This document shows positions 1-21,300 of a DNA stretch of 64,000 nt, piece by piece; the first letter of the stretch is position 1, and each line of letters opens with the position of its first letter. Location: assembly GCA_032173965.1 (NCBI GenBank), contig CM063288.1:22538001-22602000 (forward strand). The letters are read 5' to 3'. The position numbers and the translations under genes are program-made. Source of the stretch: Sitta carolinensis (lineage: Eukaryota > Chordata > Aves > Passeriformes > Sittidae). The notes beneath the pieces were generated by a model. The model was not told the DNA's origin. It searched no databases and saw only the letters and a program-made list of their open reading frames with translations.

Positions 1-162
1 TTTTTTCTACTTTGACCCGTTTCTTCCTGTAAAGCCCCACCTGTGCATTGCAGCCAGAGAAGGCCCTTTGTCACAGGAACTGGGGTAAGTACTGACTTAC
101 CCAACCTGTTTTCTAGGTTTCCTAGATCTAAAAGAAAGGCCGAGTTAGAGTACCCTTCAAAA

Positions 163-7675
<7,513 letters not shown>

Positions 7676-10195
7676 AAATGGTACCGGAAAAGGGTAGGTG
7701 TAATGCATATTTATAATGATGATTAATAATGTACAACTGTTCACTGAGAGTAATAATTTTCTTATCCTGTATTCAACAGGCTACAGTTCTTAGCAGGAGA
7801 GAGAGCGAGGAGTTGTCAGGAAAGCTGCAGGTTACTTTGAGACAGTCGTCCCAAATGAATTAGAGGAACTGTAAAATCTGCCACAGAAGGAACGATGATC
7901 CATAGTCAGAAAAGTTACTGCAGCTTAAACAGGAAACCCTTCTTGATCAGGACTGTCATAGCCACAGTTTGCAAAAAGTGCAGCTATTGATTCATGCAAT
8001 GTAGTGTCGATTAGATGTACATTCCTGAGGTCTTTCTCTGTTGTAGCTTTGTCTTTCTTTTTTCATTTTATTTTCCCATTACATCAGGTATATTGCCCTG
8101 TAAATTGTGGTAGTGGTACCAGGAATAAACAAATCAATGAATTTTTAACTTTTCAATATATGTGTAGTTCAGTTTTTCCACATTTAGTACAGAGAACTCT
8201 ATAACAGAAATGAAATGTAGTTTAGGGTGTTTCCTTGTTAGTTAATAGAGAAGATAAATGCATTTCTCAATTACTATTTTGTATTAATTTAAACTTAACA
8301 ATAGAAACACCTATTGATTTGCAGTCTTAAGGGGTCTAGTCTCAGTGTATATACGTAACTGTCATTGACATGAGTTACATAGGCATACAGAGGGAAAACG
8401 TCTGTATGTTGCATTATAGTTTGTTTAGATGTATAACTAGGATTGAGTTACTCAAATTAGTGTTTGTGAATCATAGAACTAAGCTTTATCTTAATGAAAA
8501 TTTCAAATTACTTTTTGGTTTGTGCATATTTTTTTAATTTGTAGTTCTGTAATAGTACTAGCGCTTCAAGAAAATAAGGCATGATAAATATTTTAACAAG
8601 ACCAACTTTAGACACATGAAAGCTGTCTCCCGTCTCATTTGAGATGCATAAGGGATAACTGAAGTTGTTTAAGTCTTGGGTGGACAGAAAAAGAAATTTG
8701 CTTTTTACCTTTATATTTATTGTAATTCCCGAGAAGTTAAGGTGGGGGGAATCAAGTGCCTGTTTCCTTGGGATATACAATGATTCTGTTTCAATAAAAC
8801 TATACTTTGGGGAGGGTGGCTTGGAATTTTCATCCCCTTTGTCCCCATTTCCTTCTCCCCCACACCAGACTGCACTGTTTCAATTAAATGAGGCATCATA
8901 GTGAGAGTATTAGGTATGTTCCTCAATAATTTAATGGTTATATACTTTCTTGCATGCACCCAAAGGCAATTTCTGGACACATGCTTTTGACTGAGAGCCA
9001 AGGGTAGCACAGGTATAATCACTGACAGTCCCAGGTAATGCGTTCCAAAAGCCCATTCCCCATGGGCTCTTAAATAGTGGAGTTCTTGAGCTGTTCCCCT
9101 GGCTGTTCCATCTGTGCTCAGCTGAAAGCTCAAGGATAAAACATGATGTAGTTGTATTTTACCAACTAGAAGCACTCCCACAATGTAGGGGGGTACAGTC
9201 CCGAATTCCCACAGGTAGATTGATAGTGTGCTAACAACTGGATTTGGTGCAGTGGAGTAGAAAATCTGACCAGTACATGTGGATAGAAACTACTTCATTC
9301 TCACTTCTGCCCTCCAAATTAAGGCACTGCAGTCTGTCCTGTCCTCATCTGATGTGAATTCTCTTGACTATTGTCAGGCCAGTGCTTGCTGTCAATTCAG
9401 ACTCAGAAGAGTAGGGACCCAGTCAATAAAAGAAATACTCAGACACTTGGCAATATGCATTGGAATTACTCACACCTGTTTCACTTCTGGGTCAATGTGC
9501 AGTATAAGGTAAATGCAATTCCAGTGTAGGAATGAATCTGCAAACATGTATGAAATGGCTTAAGGCATAATCAGTCATATTAATGAATTATAATTTTAAA
9601 AAAGTGGTAGAAAAATAAGTGTGTTGTTTGAAAAAAATTAAACATGTTATTTAAACGCTGTTATTGGAGTGTATTTAGACTGCAGTATGCTAAAACAAGG
9701 AACCAGTGTAAAGATGGTAGCCTCCAAAATGGATTTCAAAGTCTGCTTATTCTTGTCTGTGGAGTTATGAAAGATCTCAAAAGCTAAAGCAAGAATTGGT
9801 TTAGTGAACGCTTCTGTTGTTGTATGTGTTCATTTGGGCTTGGGGTGGGGGGGGAGGCTGTACTTCAATAAAGGCATTTTTTAAACAACCCATTTGGAGT
9901 TTGAAAACATGGGAAACTAAACCACAACTCACTAGGGAGTGAGACACTCTGACTTGCTATGTACGTTACCACACTAGAAGATGTGTAGACTTGCACCTGG
10001 GGCCTGCATCTGATTGCAGGGACAACTGGAGGATGGGGTCGATGTCCCTTCTGACAATTGATCTGGTATTTCTAAATTTTTTTAGAATGTATTGACAGTG
10101 TTCTTTTTAACAGGGCCTCTTGTAGCTGTACTGTGACTACAATGTTAACTTTGAAAAATAGTGTCATAATAAACTTTTATGAACAAGATCTGTAT
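7676..10195 (+). other. HNRNPA3: HNRNPA3 3' UTR with an internal intron and several poly(A) signals
   Basis: The 3' UTR is spliced: 7676-7693 joins 7780 onward, removing 7694-7779 (GTAGGT...CAACAG). The sequence after 7780 agrees with my recollection of the mammalian A3 3' UTR, which supports the junction. AATAAA lies at 8124, 8793, 9867 and 10168. The first is the conserved position nearest the stop; the later ones may give long isoforms. The outer limit is uncertain. Confidence 0.65.
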
Positions 10196-10199
10196 GCAA

Positions 10200-13100
10200 C
10201 CTTTTAAGAGATGGATGTAAGTGACCGCTTTGTAGGTGGGTGGGGTAGCTTAGCTGTTGTTTGTGACGTGGAAAAGTGTAAGCCATGAGGACAGTGATCC
10301 GCCAGCTTTACAGAACCTAGGATGTACTTCTTTGATCCATACATTGCTAAGGAGACTCGTAAGACAGGACTTCAGCAGCCTATTGAGTATGGAGAAGTCA
10401 GCCTAATTAAAGAATGACAAGGCAGCAGGAGCAACAGCTTCAACTTCCAGAAAAGTGAAGGAATAAGATACTGTGCTGATAGTGAGCAGCTTTCCCAAGG
10501 CTAGTTAAATCTGCTTATCACAGCTGAAATATCGAAGAAAGTCTAGCAAGAGTTCTTCACCTTTTGGAACCTCCTTGAGTGATAGCTACTTGAGTTGACT
10601 CAAAATCAATAGGTCTAGCATTTAGACCTGAAAGGAAGGGCAATGAGCATAGGTAAGGTTTGCCTTTAAAATTTTTCATGAATTATAAAGAGTGGTGGGA
10701 AGTTTTAAAACAAGGTAAGAGTAATTTCTTTAATTTTCAGGTTGAATGAGAAGCTGCTGCTTGACAAAATGGGGAATGTCTTGCACATCCTCTTCAAATG
10801 AAGGTTTCTGACTGGGTAAGATTTGTAGTGTATAGTAAAATGTGTTTAACCCTTATTTCCTTCTAGGCTTTCCTTTGACAGTCTTTTAATATCAAGGGAA
10901 GCCACAAGCACGAAGCAGCAAATATTCCAGCCTGTGTCATCCAGTCTTTCCTGTGCTGGATGCAGGCTGCTTGCTGGCACAATTCCTATTCAAGAATCTT
11001 CTGTTCCTCACAGATACAAAATCACTACGTGTCTGAGATCAACAAGAGAAGTTGATGTTTTGAAATGATGTGTTTTGGTTACTGGGAAGTGTGCGGGGGT
11101 GGCTGGTGGGGGGAAATTATTTTTGTGCCTTGTCATGGAAAGGTGCCCCAGAGAAGCCCAGAAAGGCAGTGACACTGAAGTGGTTCTTCGGTTCTCAGCA
11201 GTGTGTGACCTGCTGCTGCTGCAACCCGTTCTGGGAGGGAGCTTGGTATTGGTGCAAGCTGGGATTTCCCTCCTAGACAGTGGATCTTGGTTTACCAAAT
11301 GATGTTGTAGTTACTGGTACAAATAAAAGAGCTCCCTTTTAGATCTGGGTGATTTCAGGCAGGGTAGTTGAGGCTAATGCTCTCACATGATAACCCAGCT
11401 GAATTCACAATGATACTTGTAATAGGCAAATAGAATGGCAATAAAAACTTTGCATGGAATCTTGATTTTACGCAGACTGGAACGTGCATTAAGTCTTGGG
11501 ACATGTATTATTTCATTTTCCACATTTTTGATGGTTACAGGTCCTTTTATAAAGTACTTCAGCATCTGTTTAAACTTCCCAATACGTTTCTGAGCCCGTG
11601 CATTCTTAGGAAGTCAATTTCTATTTTTGTCTTGGTTATACTTCAGTTGCTCTGAAAGTAGTCAATTAGAACCTGCCTAATAAGAAGTGGAGGCATGTTT
11701 ACAAACTGTTTCAAGTACTTAAACTTTTTACCTGCTGCCTGTAGACTACCAGAAAGTAATTCCTGACTTTGTAATACACAGTTAAATGGAATTTGGAAGT
11801 AACATATAGAGACTTTCATAAAATTAGAAGCTACTTAATTGAAAATGTCATGATGACTGCACATATATTTTTAAAGAACATTGAGACAAGTTTGTGCTTA
11901 GCCAAGGTTGAGCCTAAATCTGAAACTGCAGCGGTACAGTCACGTTGCCTTAGCTATAAGCTGGCACACTACACTAAGGTGACAAGCTTGTTTTCTTAGA
12001 CCTAAAAGTGGGAAACCTGTACTTTAGCTCTGCTTGGCAGAGCTCCCACAGGCATCTGTGCAGCAACAAGTCATGAGGAACAGCACTGCCCCTCAGGTGC
12101 AGGCAAATGCTCTTGCACTTGCAGTAGTCTATGGATTTTTTGAACAAGTAAAATATTGAAAATGTTTTAGCAAAATTTTTAACAAAAACTTTGTCTTGGT
12201 AGTAGGCCTCTGTATATAGTAAAGCTCTACCTTTCTTTAACATGAGAGGATTCCACATTGCTACAGACTTGGTTCAGTGCTCTAGATGGATCTTTTTGCA
12301 CCACATACAGAAATAATCACTGTTAGAATTTTCACAGTTTGATTTATAGCACTCTTGTTAAGACTAATTTGCTTAAATTCAGTTATTTATAGCCAGATCT
12401 ATAGCCAAGTTATCAGAAATAATTTTGACGGGAAAAAAAACACATTCTTAAGGGAGTTGGTCAATTGTATTTCTGTCCAAGAGGTGCTTTTAAGCGTTAA
12501 GAACTTTGTTCCATAGCCATGTCTTTATTTACTGGCTTCTGTTGACAATAGCAGCTTTAAATGGAGATGGAGATGCAAAGCTAACAATGCATTGGTCCCT
12601 AAGGTGCAGTTGTACAGAAATTTACTTGATAACAAAAATTATACTTCCAGGTAGAGAAAGGGTTTTCCCCAAAATTGATGGAGGTAACTATGATATTTCA
12701 GAAAACTGAAATTAAACACAGCATCTTAATTTTTATATCCTTTCAATACTTAAGGTTCTTAATCTTTTCAAGCATTGATTGTGTGATGTACTGCTGTGCT
12801 GTCTTTGGTTCCTGTGTTTAAGACATTAATGTGTTTTCACGTACTGTCTACACTGAGGTGGAATATTCACAAATCAGTCTGTGGTCTCTGACAAGTGTGT
12901 GTATCTTGAATTGTGTGGAGCATGTAAGATCTTGAGTATCACTGAAATTCACGTATCTGATGGATGATTCTTTTTCTGCTGTGGGTGCTACAGGTTGACA
13001 TCTCACTCTGTTAGCTTTTTCCTGAACTAAAGTAATCCAAGTATCTCCATAGAAGAAAAAATGGCCTCCATGTAGAAGATAATATCACAAGATTGGAAAC

Positions 13101-16024
13101 AGTAAAATGGTATAACTGGCAAAGACTTGAAGAGCAATGGTGCTAGTGTGCTGACATCTTGAAACTTGTGGTTAAACAAGTTAAAAGAGCGTGGAAGCTT
13201 AAAATTTCAGTATAATCCATAATGGATTGAAATTTGTTAAAATATTTCAATTTTGTATCAGAATAAAGTGTATACTGTGAAATGACTTTAATCTAAAATG
13301 CGTTGGCATCACCTTTTTTTAGTGCTGTGAAGAACACAGTGATCTAGAATTGCAACACGTTTTCTTACAGGATCATCTTTCCAGTTTGAGACAGCAAGCC
13401 AAAACCCCTTGGTTGAGGCCAGCTTTTCAGCTTTATTCTTAATAGTTTTAAAACTAAATATTTTGATCAAGAAACCAATGGTCTTCATGTGGCAGCTTGT
13501 CAGTTTATGAGGTCAGCATTGTGATGCTTTTGACTTGGCAATGTCTCTAATTACTCAGGTTTGGGAACATACTCTGTACTTCAGTAATAATAACAACAAT
13601 AAAATTTATAGTTTGCAATCTGATGTTTTTATATATATGAGTAATGTGGATTTTTCTTAATGATGTGGGGTTTGATGCAAGAGCAGCATGCACTGTTGAT
13701 GATGTAGAGAACACTGGTTTAAACTCAATGCAAATTGTCACAGACAAAGTTACTTTAGACTGATTCTTCACCTGATGAAATTCAAACAAGGCTACTGTGT
13801 TAACTGCAGATTTTTTGTTATTGCACTTTTGTTTCGATAATGGAAGAAGTATCTTTGTATTATGTTTTAGATGGATGGTACAAATACAGCAGTCCCTGCA
13901 AAGGCTGTAAGGATGCTGTTTGCCTTTGGCATTCACATTAGTGAACAAATTAAGGAACAAATGGAAGTGCAGGGCAGGAGTTTACTGAGATGTCTGGTTT
14001 ATAGCCAGTTTGTAATTAAAAGTATTTATATTGCAGCTGTAGAGAGAATTTTCTCTGACAGACAGTTGATAGCATAGTTAATGGCAAGGGGAACCCAGGA
14101 GCTTTTCAGGTGCTCTTGCTTTGCCATCAGCCCCTGCCTGTGTTTAAGAGTTACTGTCTATCAGTGTTGAAAGGCTGTCCAGGGCCATGGCTCCATGTGC
14201 TTTCTCCTTGATGCCTATGCTCTAAGAGTTGCTGTCTTCAAATATGGATTAGTCTTCCTGCTTTAAGTGGCAGCAGTGTCTTGCATTCTCCCAGTGCCTG
14301 CCTGGGCTTGGTGACTGCTGGGGGGTTTTCCTTCCTGAGCAGTGCTGGTGGCAAAGCTGGGAGGCACATTTTAACAGCACGAGAAGGAAAAATAGCCCCT
14401 GCTCCTGCAGTAACTTTGATTTAGGACAGCCAGGCACCAGCTGAATTACCTAGAGCAAATAAAGTCCATTAAATCAAGCCTCCAGGTTTTCAATCATTGT
14501 TGCTGACCATTTGTTCCAAGCAGAGGAGTGTTTCTGCATTCAGAGGGTGTCAAGGACAGGGCAGGGGGATGGCCTGGCACACAGCTAACAAGGAAGGTCA
14601 GTATCACTAAGGTAAGCAGCGTGAAGGTGCAAGCTGGATCACCTAGATCTGCATTTCCCAGTGTCTCCTGTAAAAGCACAGATGTAACAGGCATGGTTGC
14701 TGGCACTCACGACATGCTGGAAATCTGTTTGTTTTTTTTTTTTTTTCATTGACTTCACTGTATTTGCAGTGTCAAACACAGACATTTCGTGGGGCAGAAC
14801 CTCACATGAAAGTTTGCAGCAAGTAACTGAGAAGCCTCATGAAATCTTTCTCTTGAGGTAGGTACAGCTGGAACATTGCTAGTCCCAGGTTTAACAAAGA
14901 CTTCCTTCTGGTCCTGGCATTTGGAAGTACCCCTGCCTTTTAAAGAGGATGTAGGCAATAGGATCATGGCTCCTGGTGTTAACACTGCCCTTGAACAAAC
15001 ACACCATCGCAGTGAAGCTGTTACTGCTCTGCTTTACCTCCTCCAGCTCTGCCAAGGCTGCGTTACAGAGGGGCAGTTTGCACCAGGAGCCAGGGACAGC
15101 TCTGCTATTCAGAACCGCTAAAGGAGTTCACAGGAAGACCGAGACAAGGTGACAAAGGTTGTGGGGTAATAAAACCAAAAGTTGATTGTGAAGTTACACT
15201 GACTGATACTACTGTAGACAGCGATAATCTGCAATTCATTGCATTTGGGGAAAACCAAAACTGGGACCTCTGTCATTACAGGCTCCAAACTAATTGTTGC
15301 TGTTGTGGTGAGAAGGCTTGCAGTCAGTCACTGGAGTGTTCTATGAAAGCAGCAAGTAGCACAGAAATAGGAGTCCTTGCATAGCATCCTGTGACACAAC
15401 ACTACCTTCCCTGCTTCCTAAATGCACAGGGGGTTTTTTTGAGGACACGAAAGGTTCATAGAAAGTGAAATGGGGAACTAGGAAGATATAAAATAGTTCT
15501 TTTTTTAGCTTCCATAGCCAGCTGAGATACTTTCTGATGGACATGCAACTCCAGCACAGTTAAAACGTTTGGGAATAAAAATATCAAGACTGAATTCAGT
15601 AGTAACCTGTATCATTTTACTCAATATTAACTTTGTGAATAATGAGCTAACGGAAGGCTGATATTTCTTTTTAAACCCCTTCTTCTACTGTACTATTAAA
15701 CCATCTTTGTGTGGTTCTATTCTACCCTTTCTCAGCATCTTCATTTCCTTACTTTAGAAATATGTACCATAAGGTGTTGGCAAAACTACTTTTTTTATAT
15801 ATACGTAAATGATGTTATGTATAATATTATAATAGATAAATTCCTAAAATTATATGGGCCATCGGTGGCAAAAAAAAAAATCACTTCAGCTCACACATAC
15901 CTTTTAGAACTTCCACAGGGATGAAAACAGTTTTTAATGTTCAGATCAACACGTCTTACAAATTATGCATTTTCTATATTGAAAAAATCCAAAATTATCA
16001 AGGGCAATGAATTCCTTTGAGTAG
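10200..16024. other. intergenic region between convergent genes
   Basis: I see no recognisable gene, RNA or transposon with intact features. Small ORFs have no family-like features. There is a T16 tract near 14730-14745 and some AT-rich stretches (15790-15850). Confidence 0.6.
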
Positions 16025-17097
16025 TAAACAAAACAATGCTATTTATTTGCCCATTTTTTATTCATTTATGAATCATAACTTAAACTCCACAAAACTTTTC
16101 AATTCACTGAACAGAGATTCCAAACAGGGCAGGTGGCTGGCTGCTAGTATGCAGTTTTCCACAAGCACCAAGCTAACAGCAGGGACACATGATGCTCATT
16201 GACTGAAGTCAGAGGCACAGTAGTGTATTTCTAGAAGAATCACTCGAAAGCCTACAGAAAGTTTAGCTAGAAAAAAGTGTAATGCTGACAATGCTTTAAC
16301 AGATTTTAAATGCCTTTGGAGAAAAGATCTCATGAATTTACATAGTGTTCAATGAGGAAAACAAAAACGTGAGCTTAGCATAGACTTAAAACTTTGTAAC
16401 ATGGTCTTTCCAAAGGTTATTCAAATGAAGCTGAATGAAGCATTAGTAATGCTGATGCTGCTGTGTGATTGATGATTATTATGCTACAAAAAGACAGCCT
16501 TGGAAAACTAGAAGGATTTCTCTTCTTTAGGGAAATAAATGTGTATGAAGTAGAGTTAAAAAAGTTTAATGAGCTGATAAAGCAAAATCAAACACTGAGT
16601 GTCAACTTTTATACTAAATTAATATATTGAATCTAAAGCAGGTATAAATGTGTAAGAAAAATGGGGAACACTTGCATATTTATAAAAAATATCAGAAGCC
16701 ATCTTGGTTGTCTTGCAAGAAATTGTATTTAGAAGGCTAAAATCATTTATATATATATATCTCAAATAAATCTATGAATATAATAATAGATAGGAACAGT
16801 ATATAAATACGGCATATTTAAATATTTACATATATATGGAAACTAGTCAAAGTGGTGCTATAAGAAGGAAATGTCTGTTATAAAGTCAGATTAAAAATTT
16901 TGTATATGCCCATCTGCATTACGTGATTAATTTTCAACTTGCATCTTCCATAAACTAATTAACAACCTTAAAATCATCATTGCATAGACTTACTTGACAA
17001 ATATTACTTAATTCTGCATCCCACCTCACAGTAAAAACTATTGTGATAATGATACAAAAATAGTAACTCAGAGAACAGAAGCCAGCTGTACTGCCCT
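16025..17097 (-). other. NFE2L2: NFE2L2 3' UTR
   Basis: On the - strand the stop is followed by about 1 kb of AT-rich sequence with (TA)n near 16748-16760 and several AU-rich pieces, as expected for an unstable regulatory mRNA. AATAAA (plus-strand TTTATT) occurs at 16042-16047 and again at 16057-16062, with a GU-rich stretch just beyond. The 3' end is therefore placed near 16025. This is inferred; an earlier ATTAAA near 16565 could also be used. Confidence 0.55.
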
Positions 17098-18306
17098 TCA
17101 AAGTTTAGTCCCTGACTTCCTGCTCTTAGGAACAAGAAAGACATTGCCGTCTCTAGTTTGCTGCAGTGAATATTCACTAGGAGAGTAAGGCTTTCCATCT
17201 TCATCACGTAGCATGCTGAAGACCTCGAGGTACAAGGTGGTGAACTGCTTTTTCATTTCATGAAGGCTCCTGTCATGCTCTCCTTTTTCCTTAAGCAATT
17301 TCTCTTTCTCATCTTTGAGGTTACTTAAATCGTGCTCCAGTTCTACTATATTTTCCAGTTTTCTTTTACGGCAATTTTGAGCAGCCACTTTGTTCTTGCC
17401 TCTCCTGCGTATATCTCGAATAAGTGTAAGCTGGGCTTCATTGAACTGCTCCTTAGACATCATTTCACTGAAGTCCGCAACAGGGAGATTGATGATTTTT
17501 TCAACAGGAAAAGGGATCTGCAGAGCTCTTGCTCTTTGCTCATCTCTTGTGAGATGAGCTTCAAGGCGGCCTGGAGGTTTATCTTTTGTGAAGGGAGCTT
17601 TGGGCTGGCCAGGAGCAGGAGGGGGTTCTTTCTTTGGTGTGGTCGTACGTGGCAAACTCGGTGTTTGAGTGCTTGGCCCTAAGGAGGAAAACACTTGATC
17701 CTGGAGGTGCAAAGAGTACACACCCGCCCTGCCCCGCAGCATACTTCCCGAAGCACTATCCGTGTCTTCCATTTCAGAATCACTGCAACCCAAAGTCTTG
17801 TCTGCATAGGCAGATGATTCCACAGAGTGTTCTGGCGATGCTACGCTGGAACTTGCATTCAGTGAAATACCAGAGTCAGAATCGTTACATTCAGCTCTGG
17901 TCCCTGAGTGGCTGCCATTAAAAGCTTTACACAGTGCAAAGTCAGAAAGATCAATAGGTTCACTTAGAATCTCTGCTAGGGATTGACTGATAGTGTTTGT
18001 TGCTGCTGCATCACCGTTCACCTTTGTATCAATAAATGTGGTGTAGAAATCCTCACAGAAATCAGGGTTTGAAGGGGATCTGTCATTTAAAGAGTTCACA
18101 CTCAGCTGACTGGTGTCTTCTGGTGGCAAAATGCCTGTGAAGGGGCCCTCCATACCATCCAGGAAATCTGGACTGCAGTTAATGTCTTTTTTCAGCATGG
18201 GTAATGAACTGCAGTAACTGTAACTGTTGTGCATCTCTGCTGGCTTGGTTTCAGGGCTCGAGACTGTGCTCACCTCAGCCAGGTTATCATTCTCGATGTT
18301 CAGGCA
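17098..18306 (-). CDS. NFE2L2: NFE2L2 exon 5: Neh7, Neh6, CNC-bZIP, Neh3
   Basis: 402 codons plus TGA. It starts [12 protein letters not shown] after the acceptor CATCTAG. It contains the phosphodegron DSGIS, the CNC segment [20 protein letters not shown], the basic DNA-contact region with Asn and Cys in AAQNCRKRK, the zipper, and the zipper export-signal region [10 protein letters not shown]. The C-terminal tail lost the mammalian lysine-rich end. Confidence 0.97.
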   Translation of the reverse strand, partial: CLNIENDNLAEVSTVSSPETKPAEMHNSYSYCSSLPMLKKDINCSPDFLDGMEGPFTGILPPEDTSQLSVNSLNDRSPSNPDFCEDFYTTFIDTKVNGDAAATNTISQSLAEILSEPIDLSDFALCKAFNGSHSGTRAECNDSDSGISLNASSSVASPEHSVESSAYADKTLGCSDSEMEDTDSASGSMLRGRAGVYSLHLQDQVFSSLGPSTQTPSLPRTTTPKKEPPPAPGQPKAPFTKDKPPGRLEAHLTRDEQRARALQIPFPVEKIINLPVADFSEMMSKEQFNEAQLTLIRDIRRRGKNKVAAQNCRKRKLENIVELEHDLSNLKDEKEKLLKEKGEHDRSLHEMKKQFTTLYLEVFSMLRDEDGKPYSPSEYSLQQTRDGNVFLVPKSRKSGTKL

Positions 18307-21300
18307 CTAGATGGGGAATGCAAGGGAGAAGTTGAGCAACAGATCTCCAATTGATAAAACCCTTTTCTACAACCCAAAAGCATTAAACAGCAATCAGCAT
18401 GGACATAAAGGGATTTTATAACACTACTGTAGTCTTGATGACTACAGCACCTTGTGCTATGAAGAGGCAATCCAGGAAGATGACAGATACCAAAGGAAGA
18501 GCACAACACAACCTGCTCTGGACAAAGGTGTTTACAGAAAGTGACCAGAGCCTCTCAGGCTCACAGCAAGATGCTGAAGACACCCATTCCAAAGTGTTAT
18601 AGAAACCACGTGGAGCCCTCCTGTTCTGGTAATTGCTCGTGGGGATCCTGGAGCTGCCAGGTCTGAACTTCTCATGAGCACCACTGCTAGGAGTGGCACG
18701 AGTACAGAAATGTAAGATTCCTGAGTGAGACTTAATGAGCATGCACACCAAACAATTACTTCTAGAACTATTACTTTCATGTCACAGTTCCTCAAAACCA
18801 AGATTATTCTAGGATTTAATTTTTTTTTCCCAGAAAATTACTCAATTACTATTCAGAATTCGTGCAATAGATTATTTTGTTTTGGTTTCCTTCTGTATTT
18901 TCACCATCACTACTGCCTCTTCACAGCCAGTTGCCTTTGTTACTTATGTGGGGGCTTTTAAGCCTAACACCGTAATCAGGCTAGAAAACCAGAAGAAAAT
19001 AAAAAATATATAAAGACAAAGGGAAAAGAGAGAGTGGCAGGAAAAATTCATCTCCTGCAGATTTTCACTTTAGTTTTTTTAAATATGATTCAGATTTATA
19101 GGCACTCCACCAAGCAATCATCTCTCGTATTAATAATATAAAGCAGAGCAGCAACATGCTGGAAAGCATGATGACATTCTACAGTAATATAGTTGAAAAT
19201 AAATTTATTCAATTTTTTAGTCAAATATAAGGAAAACAGAAATATAAACATAGGATAAAAATCCCTACATATTCTCTGTATTAGCAAAGTGATTTTTTTG
19301 TTCCTTTGAAATACCTAGTTCATGTACATTACACAAGTTGTTCTTACTGAAAATATATGAACAGCATTCATATAAAATACAATACCTGACTCTTTTGTGT
19401 ACCTAAATATATATTCTGTTATCGGCTTTGAAAGACCTTTTCCTTAGATAAAAGTTGAATACAAAAGTAATCATATTCACACAATCAGACACTACCAAAA
19501 AAGCCCAACATTTATAGTAACACTTGTGAAAACATCTCCTGCTGTAGATACATGACTCAGAAGTCTCCATTTTTGAGCAGCTGAATTTTAATGATGACCA
19601 TGCTGTCAAGTTGCACACAGAGGCAAACAGTGACTTGCTAAACATGAGGAAGTTCTGAATGAGAAGTGTTTCATTAAGGCTTATCCATAAATAACTCATT
19701 TCATTCTTTCTACATATTTTTCAAGATATTATTTTTGAAAAAACATAAAGCTTATATTGAGTTATAAGCACCCTACACGTGTAGAAACCAAGTCATAATC
19801 ACCATCTGTTCAGATGCCATTGTACTGCCTTCTCCAAAATACTACAGACCTCCAAAAATACCATGCTTTGTTTTTCAGGTGCTTATCATACAAACCTGTA
19901 ACTCTTCAAGGGACAATAATTCTTCCCAAACTTGCTCTATGTTCTGCATGTTCTCTGCATCAGTGGGTTGTACTAGATCAGGGGATTCAGGTGGCTGAGT
20001 TTGATCAGAGGAAAGAAAGGCTGGGTTGCTATTGACCTGAGCAGGAACCAGTGACTGAAATGCAGCTGAAGAAGCCTGAAGGGTTTAAACAACAGATTAA
20101 AAAGCTGAACAAAACAATGAAAACTAAAAAAACCACTCAAAAAACCAGATGTGCATTTTCCAAAGCAACAATCTAGTTTTCGGAGATCTACCATTTCTGC
20201 AGAACAAAGAGGTGTTTCTTAAGAAAAACATTTTTTTTTTAATATAATGGAATGATATAAAAATAGGCTCAAGCCTACTCACTGCTTTATACCAGCTAAA
20301 GCCAGCTTGAGGAGGAAACTTAGATCACAAATTAGTCTTATGCTGAAGACAAATTTTAGTCAGAGAAGACATGAGATTGACCCCATGGAAGACCACCCAT
20401 GAAACCACTGAATTGTGCATTTTTACCTCATGCTCATCTATAAATGGGAATGCTTCTGCCAAGAGCTGCATGCAGTCATCAAAGGACAAGGCCTCTGCTT
20501 CTGGTTTTGAAGGCTCTGTGGTCTAAACAGGAAAGTTATGAGAAAAGGTTACTGCATCTTTGAGTCACAGAAGATCTTCCACTCCAGCAGCACATGCAAA
20601 TTCCCTTTAGGCAGCTGCCAGTATTATGCCTTCCTGTGAAGGGAAGAAGGGTTAAACACACTCAGAACTCTGGAGTTTACCTGTGAGAAAACAACAGGTG
20701 GCTCAGTATTTTCTGACTGAATGCGCTGAGCTGGCTGCACAGGAACAAATTCACCTGTCTCTTCGTCTAACTCCAGCTGAGCCAGCAAGGCTTCCTCCTG
20801 CTCTTTTTGGAGCTGCTCTTGTCTTTCCTTTTCAAGTTTCTTCTGCTTCTCGAGTTCATACTCCTTCTGCCGCTGACTAGAATCAAAAACTTCACGTCTT
20901 GCCCCAAGGTCTATATCTTGCCTCCAAAGGATGTCGATCAAGTTCATGTCCTGCAACAGAAATGCTTGTAACTGAAGCTTATTCTCTTAATCATACAAAA
21001 TGATAAAAAAAAAATATAGCTCTATATGACTTTTTTGAAGTGTGTTATCTGGTGGTTTGGTTTCTGTGGCCCACACACAGGCTCACAGAAACCAAGAATT
21101 TACTACATCTGGTAAGGTAATACAGGAACTAGCCAGAGGATATATTCTTCTTTTTCAACTAATCTCATAGAAAACATGAAGATATAGAATGAATTTGTCA
21201 CAAAGGAAGTAATTCTTAGGAGAAAAGAGAATTGAAATGAATGAAAAGAAAAACTGAAAAGTTTGACCATGTAAATTTTTTTTCACATGTTCTCGTAAAA

